From the NCBI GenBank assembly GCA_947591175.1, contig CANQDB010000071.1, positions 1 to 6,824 of the forward strand: a stretch of DNA of 6,824 nt, given 5' to 3'. The notes under the pieces were generated by a model, which saw only the letters and a program-made list of their open reading frames with translations, was not told the origin of the DNA and did not search any database. The position numbers were made by a program, and so were the translations under genes. Positions 1 through 4,994 of this stretch are shown one piece after another (the first letter of the stretch is position 1; each line of letters opens with the position of its first letter). This stretch comes from an uncultured Bacilli bacterium. GTDB taxonomy: Bacteria > Bacillota_I > Bacilli_A > RF39 > UBA660.

Positions 1-396
1 AATTATGCGAAAAGTGGTTTTGAGTCGGTTCATAACAAAGTCTATTGGCAAAATGAAACTTATTACGGTTTTGGACTAGGTTCATCTGGCTACTACAATA
101 AAGTTCGTTATAGTAATACGCGAAGTATCAATCACTATTTAGATGGCCAAAGAAGAATCGAAGAAGAGACAATTACCAAAGATTTAGAGATGAGTTACGA
201 GATGATTTTAGGTTTACGATTACTTAACGGTGTCTCTTTAAATAAGTTCAAAGAAAAGTATGGGCATCCTTTAACAGAAGTTTATGCTATAATGGATTTA
301 ATAGATAAACATCTTTTAGAAGAGTATCAAGGTAATATTAGAATACCTAAAGAGAAGATGTATCTAGCTAATCAAATATTAATTCATTTTTTGTAA
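1..396 (+). CDS. hemW: HemW, radical SAM heme chaperone-like protein, C-terminal part (5' end outside window)
   Basis: This frame is open from base 1 and ends at TAA 394-396, giving the last 131 residues of a HemW/HemN-like protein. It begins NYAKSGFESVHNKVYW, followed by YYGFGLGSSGYY. That matches the strongly conserved HemW stretch 'NYA..G..S.HN..YW....Y.G.G.GA.GY' that follows the radical SAM barrel. The remainder (about residues 60-131) is the small helical C-terminal HemN_C domain ('MILGLRLLNGVSL..F...YG'). The family, once annotated as oxygen-independent coproporphyrinogen III oxidase, is now regarded as a cytoplasmic heme-binding chaperone with a 4Fe-4S cluster. The CxxxCxxC cluster site would lie upstream of the window. 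In many Bacilli hemW precedes hrcA-grpE-dnaK, but here an HD-domain gene follows after 11 bp. Family assignment is firm; the heme role is inferred from the family. Confidence 0.93.
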   Translation, partial: NYAKSGFESVHNKVYWQNETYYGFGLGSSGYYNKVRYSNTRSINHYLDGQRRIEEETITKDLEMSYEMILGLRLLNGVSLNKFKEKYGHPLTEVYAIMDLIDKHLLEEYQGNIRIPKEKMYLANQILIHFL

Positions 397-407
397 GGAG
401 TGGTATT

Positions 408-989
408 ATGGCAAAGAGTGATAATTTTAAAATAGAAATAAGTTATATTAAAAATAGAAATTATGTAGAAGATTACAAATACTTAATCGATAATTTACCT
501 GATTATTTCTTCGAAGTACCAGCTTCATCTTCGGGAAAATACCATCCCCGTTATGCACTAGGTGAAGGTGGACTTTTAAGACATACTAAAGCAGCGGTTC
601 GTATCGCTTATGAGCTCTTACAAGATCCTTGTATCGGTAAAAAGTATACTAATGATGAACAAGATCTAATGTTAATAGCCCTTACTCTTCACGATGGCTT
701 AAAGAGCGGAAAAGAGAAAAATCCTCATACGATATTTACACATCCCTTACTAGCTGCCGAATATGTTAAAGAAAATAAAGAACACTTACACTTTACGGAT
801 TCCGAAATAGAATTCCTAGTTAAAGTTATCTCATCTCATATGGGACCATGGAATAAGGATTACGATGGTAACGAAGTATTACCTGTACCTAAAACAAAAT
901 ACGAAAACTTTGTCCATTTATGTGATTATTTGGCTAGTCGTAAATGTCTTCTTTTAGAGTTTGATGACCATAATAATATTATCGGTTAA
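408..989 (+). CDS. HD-domain metal-dependent hydrolase (YhaM-like HD fold), specific substrate unknown
   Basis: This is a 193-residue soluble protein with no signal peptide or membrane segment. The HD-superfamily metal ligands appear in order: H59 (GGLLRHT), H95-D96 (LTLHDGLKSG), H112 (FTHPLLAAEYV), H144 (ISSHMGPW) and D173 (HLCDYLASRK). This H...HD...H...H...D pattern is complete, so an active phosphohydrolase or phosphodiesterase is expected, probably with one or two metal ions. The layout resembles the HD part of the YhaM 3'-5' exoribonuclease, but there is no OB-fold RNA-binding domain in front. RNA, nucleotides or cyclic nucleotides are all possible substrates. The start is clear: ATG 408 follows TAAGGAG (394-400), in which the hemW stop codon is part of the ribosome-binding site, suggesting co-transcription and coupling with hemW. 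A separate promoter lies between this gene and tmk. Confidence 0.82.
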   Translation: MAKSDNFKIEISYIKNRNYVEDYKYLIDNLPDYFFEVPASSSGKYHPRYALGEGGLLRHTKAAVRIAYELLQDPCIGKKYTNDEQDLMLIALTLHDGLKSGKEKNPHTIFTHPLLAAEYVKENKEHLHFTDSEIEFLVKVISSHMGPWNKDYDGNEVLPVPKTKYENFVHLCDYLASRKCLLLEFDDHNNIIG

Positions 990-991
990 AG

Positions 992-1021
992 TTGACAAGA
1001 ACGCTTGTTTGATATTATAAT
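992..1021 (+). promoter_or_regulatory. SigA-type promoter before tmk
   Basis: TTGACA (992-997) and TATAAT (1016-1021) are both perfect consensus hexamers, separated by 18 bp. They lie in the 56-bp gap between the HD gene and tmk. Transcription would start near 1028, giving a very short leader of about 18 nt to the tmk ATG at 1046. This makes tmk and the GDPD-like gene an independently transcribed pair, even if read-through from hemW-HD also occurs. Basis: sequence match only. Confidence 0.8.
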
Positions 1022-1033
1022 AAACTTAGGAAG

Positions 1034-1040
1034 AAGGTGG
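1034..1040 (+). promoter_or_regulatory. Ribosome-binding site that sets the tmk start
   Basis: AAGGTGG differs from AAGGAGG by one base and ends 5 nt before ATG 1046. An in-frame GTG at 1037 would lie inside this site, so the longer start is unlikely. Confidence 0.75.
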
Positions 1041-1045
1041 ACGTT

Positions 1046-1708
1046 ATGAAAGGAAAATTAATTGTCGTCGAAGGCACTGATTGTTCTGGTAAACAGACAC
1101 AGGTTGCGCTTCTAGAAGAGAATTTAAAAAAGCGAGGTATCAAGACAATATCGTTTTCTTTTCCAATGTACGATACACCGACGGGGAAAATAGTCGAGGG
1201 ACCCGTTCTAGGCAATGAAAAGATGGGGGCTAGTTGGTTCCCTGAGGGAGCGGTGCAAATTGACCCATACGTCTTTTCCCTTTATTTAGCCGCCGACCGG
1301 AAATACAATATTCCTAAAATACAAGACTACTTAGAGCAAGGTTACTTTGTTATTTTAGATCGCTATACGAGTTCTAATATGGCTCACCAAGGTAGTAAGA
1401 TTCTAAATAAAGAAGATAGATTCTATTTCTTCCAATGGATCGATAAACTAGAGTATTGGTTATTGGGACTACCTAAGCCTGATAAAACGATTCTTTTACA
1501 TATGCCGTACCAAGTTTCGATCGAACTCAGTAAAGAACGCCAAGAACTAGACGATAACGAAAAAAGTCCCGAGCACTTAAAAAATGCGGAACAAACATAC
1601 ATCGAATTATCCGAACTTTATCACTGGGAAACTATCGAATGTATGGATGGAAGTCGCTTAAAAACAAGAGAAGAAATTCAAGAAGAGATACTAAAGAGCA
1701 TACTTTAG
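1046..1708 (+). CDS. tmk: Thymidylate kinase (dTMP kinase), divergent subgroup
   Basis: This 220-residue protein is of normal length for dTMP kinase, which phosphorylates dTMP to dTDP with ATP in the cytoplasm for DNA synthesis. Visible features in order: KGKLIVVEG strand 1; P-loop G10-TDCSG-K16-Q17-T18; a dTMP-site stretch FPMYDTPTGK (39-48); DPYVFSLYLAADR (73-85), like the 'NPYAAS..YA.DR' of one TMPK subgroup; the DRY motif (105-107) followed by SSNMAHQG; and a charged LID-like region near ERQELDDNEKS (165-174). The P-loop has Gln where most kinases have Ser/Thr after Lys. From memory, GK(E/Q/A)TQ occurs in part of the family, so this is a subgroup mark rather than evidence of inactivity. 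ATG 1046 is preferred over GTG 1037. The 37-bp gap to the next gene shows no terminator, so tmk and the GDPD-like gene are probably co-transcribed. Confidence 0.88.
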   Translation: MKGKLIVVEGTDCSGKQTQVALLEENLKKRGIKTISFSFPMYDTPTGKIVEGPVLGNEKMGASWFPEGAVQIDPYVFSLYLAADRKYNIPKIQDYLEQGYFVILDRYTSSNMAHQGSKILNKEDRFYFFQWIDKLEYWLLGLPKPDKTILLHMPYQVSIELSKERQELDDNEKSPEHLKNAEQTYIELSELYHWETIECMDGSRLKTREEIQEEILKSIL

Positions 1709-1732
1709 TATTTTTGTGGCATAAAATAAACT

Positions 1733-1740
1733 AGAGGTGA
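1733..1740 (+). promoter_or_regulatory. Ribosome-binding site that sets the GDPD-like gene start
   Basis: AGAGGTGA lies 5 nt before ATG 1746. The upstream in-frame GTG (1737-1739) is within this site and is therefore a poor start candidate. Confidence 0.7.
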
Positions 1741-1745
1741 CTTAT

Positions 1746-2441
1746 ATGCACGTTATTGCAAGACGCGGAGTAACAACAAAAAATGTTCCATCTAATACAC
1801 TAGATGCTATCGGTTTAGCCCAAGCAGTTAACTATATTGACGGAATTACCTTGGATGTCAAACTTACCAAAGACGAAGTCCTAGTCGTCTTTGAGAAAGA
1901 AGAGATAGATCACTTGTTAAATGGTAAAGGTAACATTAGTGACATGACTTTAGCCGAACTTAAACCTATGAATATGGGTACCAAAATCCATAAACAGGCA
2001 ATTTCTACTTTAGATGAAGCCTTAGCATCTATCACGAAAGATTATATGGTTCTTTTAAATATTCAAGATACTTATTCGAGGAACAAAATACTAATAGAAA
2101 AACTAGTACCTATTTTAAAAAAGTACGAACAACTAAATATTTGGCTTTCTAGTGCTAACTTAGAGATTTTATTACTCTTAGAAGAAGCCAAAGTATCTAT
2201 TCCTCTAGGATTAATCTTAACAAGTGTCTTAGATTACGATTTAAAACAAGATTTCTATTTTTACGTGTTACCCCTTAATTTGGTCGATACAACATTTATT
2301 AAAGACAAATTAAAACTGGATAAACCGATATTTATTTATCCAGTTAATACGCAAGAAGAGTTTACTAATTTAAAGACTAAACTAGGTGACTTAATCGAAG
2401 ATGTTTACTTAATTACCGATAGGGTAAAATTACTAAACTAA
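1746..2441 (+). CDS. Glycerophosphodiester phosphodiesterase-like protein, probably catalytically inactive (pseudoenzyme)
   Basis: The 231-residue protein has no signal peptide or membrane segment. Its first half follows the GDPD TIM-barrel pattern closely: IARRG (4-8) for AHRG, PSNTLDAI (15-22) for PENTLxAF, DGITLDVKLTKDEVLVVF (32-49) for D.IELDV.LTKDG.LVV.HD, LLNGKGNISDMTLAEL (57-72) for R.T.G.G.V.D.T..EL, and STLDEAL (87-93) for PTL.E.L. The residues that make GDPD an enzyme are replaced: the HRG His is R6, the PENT Glu is S16, the ELD Glu is T35, the HD His is F49, and the metal-binding Glu of NIE.K is Q107. Only D37 remains. The barrel is intact without a frameshift, so this looks like a maintained non-catalytic protein, perhaps a binding or regulatory one. 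The C-terminal half is poorly conserved to the eye. It is the last gene of the + strand cluster and is followed at once by a terminator. Confidence 0.8.
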   Translation: MHVIARRGVTTKNVPSNTLDAIGLAQAVNYIDGITLDVKLTKDEVLVVFEKEEIDHLLNGKGNISDMTLAELKPMNMGTKIHKQAISTLDEALASITKDYMVLLNIQDTYSRNKILIEKLVPILKKYEQLNIWLSSANLEILLLLEEAKVSIPLGLILTSVLDYDLKQDFYFYVLPLNLVDTTFIKDKLKLDKPIFIYPVNTQEEFTNLKTKLGDLIEDVYLITDRVKLLN

Positions 2442-2468
2442 AAAAGAATCACTCGTTCGATTCTTTTT
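2441..2468. terminator. Bidirectional intrinsic terminator between the GDPD-like and ATPase genes
   Basis: The arms AAAAAGAATC (2441-2450) and GATTCTTTTT (2459-2468) pair perfectly over 10 bp with the 8-nt loop ACTCGTTC. On the + strand the T-rich 3' arm continues into CTTTTTCC. On the - strand the arm ends in six T. The hairpin can therefore stop both converging transcripts. The stem is mostly A-T outside the GAATC core. It covers the stop codon and last codons of the - strand ATPase gene and overlaps the last base of the + strand stop codon. Confidence 0.8.
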
Positions 2469-3726
2469 CTTTTTCCTTTTCATCAATTTCTTTTAACTTC
2501 TTGGCAGCATCTTGTAAGACGTCACCATATAAGTCATCTAAATCGTTTTCGATTTCGATTAATTTGTAAATCTCTTCGAATGTCGTATAACCTTCGAGCA
2601 CTTTTTCGAGACCATCCTGTAAAAGAGTAGTAACTTCATCCGTATAAACTAATTTACGAAGTTCTGCTTTAGTGATGTTTTCGTTACTTATAGCACTTCT
2701 TATTTCATCGTTTATTACCAAAACTTCTTGAATAGCTTGACGACCACGGAAACCATTTATACATTGGTCGCATCCTTTAGCATCGAATACTTCGATAACA
2801 TCTTTATTGATAACTTGCTTAAAAACTTGCTTTTCAAATAGAGTTGTCTTTCTTAAAGTTTTACAGTGTGGACATAGAGTTCTTGCTAGTTTTTGTGAAA
2901 CGATTCCGGTTAAAGCCGAAGATAAAAGGTAACGTTCGACATCCATATCCAAAAGACGTTCGATTGTACTTAGTGAGTTGTTTGTATGGATGGTCGATAA
3001 TACTAAGTGTCCAGTAATAGATGCCCGTACTGCAATCTGAGCTGTTTCACTATCACGAATTTCTCCGATGAGAATGATGTTCGGGTCTTGACGTAAGATA
3101 GAACGAAGGACGGCTGCAAAGGTAAGACCTATTTCACTATTAACTTGAACTTGGTTAATTCCTTCGATATTCATTTCGATTGGGTCTTCAACCGTGATGA
3201 TGTTCGTATGTTCTTTATTTAACTCTTGTAACATCGAATAGGTAGTCGTACTTTTACCAGATCCAGTGGCACCCGTTACTAAGATAATACCGTTCGGTAC
3301 TTGAATCATTTTTTCGATTTTTAAATAGTTCTTATAAGAAAAGCCTAAACTTTCGATTCCCGCTAAACTACGAGTATAGTCCAAAATACGGATAACGACT
3401 TTTTCACCTTCGTTAGTAGGTAAGACAGAGACACGCATATCTAAGTCTCTTCCATCAATTCGTCCTTTAATAGCACCATCTTGCGGTAGACGCGTCTCCG
3501 TAATATTCATATTAGAAATAAGTTTGATACGAGTCGTGAGGTTACGTTCGTACTCTTTAGGAATAATAGTATGGTCTTTTAAATTACCATCGACCCTAAA
3601 CCGAATCTTTAAGCCTTCTTCGATTGGATCGATATGGATATCACTGGCCCGACTATTGACAGCGGTTACAATTATTTTATTGGCCAAATCGACGATTGGC
3701 ATTTTTTCTAAGTCGTATTGAACCAT
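2449..3726 (-). CDS. GspE/PulE/PilB-family type IV pilus or competence assembly ATPase
   Basis: This 425-residue cytoplasmic hexameric ATPase powers extension of pilus or pseudopilus fibres. The N2 domain (about 10-120) carries SRASDIHIDP and RFRVDG. The ATPase domain follows, with Walker A GATGSGKS (152-159), Asp box ITVEDPIE (177-184), Walker B NIILIGEIRD (216-225) and His box GHLVLSTIHT (239-248). The zinc-type pairs CPHC (285-288) and CDQC (319-322) are typical of GspE/PilB and argue against the retraction ATPase PilT. The N-terminal MshEN/N1 domain of full-length PilB (usually about 550 residues) is missing, as in the shorter ComGA-type ATPases. The last 35 or so residues are highly charged, ending KEIDEKEKEKESNE. 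ATG 3724-3726 follows GTGAGG with a suitable gap. The gene is divergent from two prepilin genes, its likely substrates. No platform protein gene is visible nearby. Confidence 0.92.
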   Translation of the reverse strand: MVQYDLEKMPIVDLANKIIVTAVNSRASDIHIDPIEEGLKIRFRVDGNLKDHTIIPKEYERNLTTRIKLISNMNITETRLPQDGAIKGRIDGRDLDMRVSVLPTNEGEKVVIRILDYTRSLAGIESLGFSYKNYLKIEKMIQVPNGIILVTGATGSGKSTTTYSMLQELNKEHTNIITVEDPIEMNIEGINQVQVNSEIGLTFAAVLRSILRQDPNIILIGEIRDSETAQIAVRASITGHLVLSTIHTNNSLSTIERLLDMDVERYLLSSALTGIVSQKLARTLCPHCKTLRKTTLFEKQVFKQVINKDVIEVFDAKGCDQCINGFRGRQAIQEVLVINDEIRSAISNENITKAELRKLVYTDEVTTLLQDGLEKVLEGYTTFEEIYKLIEIENDLDDLYGDVLQDAAKKLKEIDEKEKEKESNE

Positions 3727-3777
3727 AATTCCAACCTCACTTTTTATTCTTTTTACCCTATTTTTTTATCTTATTTT

Positions 3778-3806
3778 ATTATATAATAATTTTAGATGAT
3801 AGGCAA
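3778..3806 (-). promoter_or_regulatory. Promoter for the pilus ATPase gene
   Basis: Read on the - strand: TTGCCT (3806-3801, four of six -35 matches), a 17-bp spacer, then a perfect TATAAT (3783-3778). The expected start is about 7 nt downstream, leaving a leader of roughly 45 nt. The -10 shares bases with the opposing -10 for the prepilin genes, because both lie in the palindrome ATTATATAAT (3778-3787). Confidence 0.6.
3782..3787 (+). promoter_or_regulatory. -10 element for the prepilin-like gene pair
   Basis: This is a perfect TATAAT with no good -35 (TATTTT at 3759-3764 with a 17-bp spacer is a poor match). Transcription would begin near 3794, about 32 nt before GTG 3826. A weak -35 may mean that an activator is needed. 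The -10 overlaps the opposing ATPase -10. Confidence 0.45.
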
Positions 3807-3825
3807 GAAGGAATGAGGGATTTTT

Positions 3826-4398
3826 GTGAAAAGAAAGAATAATCGTGGGTTTATGTTAATGGAATCCTTAATTGTCGCGGTCTTTGTACTATCGATTTTT
3901 AATTTTATTTATCGTAATGGTGTTCCTTTAATGGGAGAATACGAAAGACGTTACAATTACGATGATATCGATAGTGTGTATGCGGCTAATTTAATTAGAA
4001 ATATGTTGGTAAGTGACGCTAATCTTCCTTCATTAACGCAAGGTATTTTAGAAGGAGAAGTCACTTATAGAGACATTACGGATTGTTCTTTATGGAATCA
4101 AGTAGAATTATGTAATGCTTTAAAAGAAGAACTAGATATCGTTCCTTCGACTAAGACGGCTAGTGCCGATGGAAAAATTTATCTAACACGTTATGAACTA
4201 AGTAAATTAAAGGACGAAGTAAAAAAAGGTAATGCTTTCGCGGGAAATACAGAACGGGGTATTAAAACTTATGTCGAATACCTGCCTAAATTTACAACGA
4301 CATCTGTCACCCAAGGGTATCGCCTTTTAATCGTTCGTAATATCGTCCACGATAATGGCGAAAGTCAAAAGTATGCTAATATCGAGGTGATATTATGA
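3826..4398 (+). CDS. Prepilin-like (type IV pseudopilin) protein 1 with two cysteines
   Basis: The protein has 190 residues. The short basic leader MKRKNNRG is followed by FMLMESLIVAVFVLSIFNFIY (9-29), a class III prepilin signal: cleavage by prepilin peptidase after G8, mature residue 1 F9, and the conserved Glu at mature position 5 (E13). The rest is a polar extracytoplasmic domain not recognised as any named pilin. C87 and C96 are the only cysteines and could form a small disulfide loop. The start is GTG 3826, chosen because it gives a canonical leader and follows GAGGGA (3815-3820). The stop overlaps the next start (ATGA, 4395-4398), so the two genes are translationally coupled. The divergent PilB/GspE-type ATPase suggests a minor pilin or pseudopilin of a type IV pilus or DNA-uptake machine. 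Function within the fibre is unknown. Confidence 0.85.
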   Translation: MKRKNNRGFMLMESLIVAVFVLSIFNFIYRNGVPLMGEYERRYNYDDIDSVYAANLIRNMLVSDANLPSLTQGILEGEVTYRDITDCSLWNQVELCNALKEELDIVPSTKTASADGKIYLTRYELSKLKDEVKKGNAFAGNTERGIKTYVEYLPKFTTTSVTQGYRLLIVRNIVHDNGESQKYANIEVIL

Positions 4399-4994
4399 TT
4401 ATTTTACGTAATCAAAAAGGTTTTACGATTATGGAGACTTTGGTAAGTTTTATCTTAGTCATGATCATCCTCATGAATATGTTTAGTATTATGATGACTT
4501 ATCGTGAAAAATCGACGACTGAAATGTTAAGAGAAGACTATCTTACGCTTAAGGCCGTCGTCACTAAAGATATTCAAAACGATATTTTAAAAAAAGAATT
4601 GGTCGATATTAAACAGATGTTACCCGCTAATCAATGTGGAGCTGATGTCGTAAGTTGTATTGAATTATCATTTAAAGATAACACTACTAAAAGACTATTT
4701 GTTTACAATAAACAAACAGTAGATCAAGTAAGAAATAAGTATATCCAGTACGGAGACCAAAAATATAGAATAAGAGATGATATTCCCGATGCTAGTCAAA
4801 TTCCAGCTGGTAGAACAGTTCTCGATTATCAAACAGTTAACGTCTATTCTGGAAGATTATTTGAAAAAAGAGAAGTGGCAGGCTACACTATTTATGGTAT
4901 CCATATAACGATTACTTACAAAGATTTCGATGATGATTTTGGGATTCATATAATAGCCATCCCAGGATATATGAATAGTCTTTATTCAGAGTAA
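4395..4994 (+). CDS. Prepilin-like (type IV pseudopilin) protein 2 with two cysteines
   Basis: The protein has 199 residues with leader MIILRNQKG, then FTIMETLVSFILVMIILMNM, an N-methylation/prepilin motif. Cleavage is expected after G9, F10 is mature residue 1 and E14 is the conserved Glu at position 5. The hydrophobic helix runs to about residue 35. The extracytoplasmic part is not recognised. It contains just two cysteines, C81 and C88, in the sequence NQCGADVVSC, at a similar place to the pair in the upstream pilin-like protein. ATG 4395 overlaps the previous stop by 4 bp, with GAGGTGA (4384-4390) as ribosome-binding site. The 3' end overlaps the converging ylbJ gene by 9 bp, and no clear terminator is seen. 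It probably works with the upstream protein as a minor pilin pair in the same fibre; that is inferred from coupling and shared design. Confidence 0.85.
   Translation: MIILRNQKGFTIMETLVSFILVMIILMNMFSIMMTYREKSTTEMLREDYLTLKAVVTKDIQNDILKKELVDIKQMLPANQCGADVVSCIELSFKDNTTKRLFVYNKQTVDQVRNKYIQYGDQKYRIRDDIPDASQIPAGRTVLDYQTVNVYSGRLFEKREVAGYTIYGIHITITYKDFDDDFGIHIIAIPGYMNSLYSE

Noticed and set aside
1037..1039. Upstream GTG start for tmk (and likewise GTG 1737 for the GDPD-like gene)
   Set aside because: Both GTG codons fall inside the best Shine-Dalgarno sequence, and the downstream ATG gives correct spacing and the usual family N-terminus.
1015..1215. Open frame on the - strand over the start of tmk
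   Set aside because: It is antisense to well-conserved tmk P-loop codons, has no recognisable protein features and no ribosome-binding site support.
1722..1727. TAAAAT as a -10 for the GDPD-like gene
   Set aside because: No acceptable -35 at 16-18 bp. The gene is more simply read from the promoter before tmk.
3524..3721. Open frame on the + strand inside the pilus ATPase gene
   Set aside because: It lies wholly antisense to the conserved N-terminal ATPase codons; its composition is a by-product.
4972..4988. Inverted repeat TGAATA-GTCTT-TATTCA as a terminator between the pilin and ylbJ genes
   Set aside because: The stem is only 6 bp, nearly all A-T, and has no T-run on either strand.
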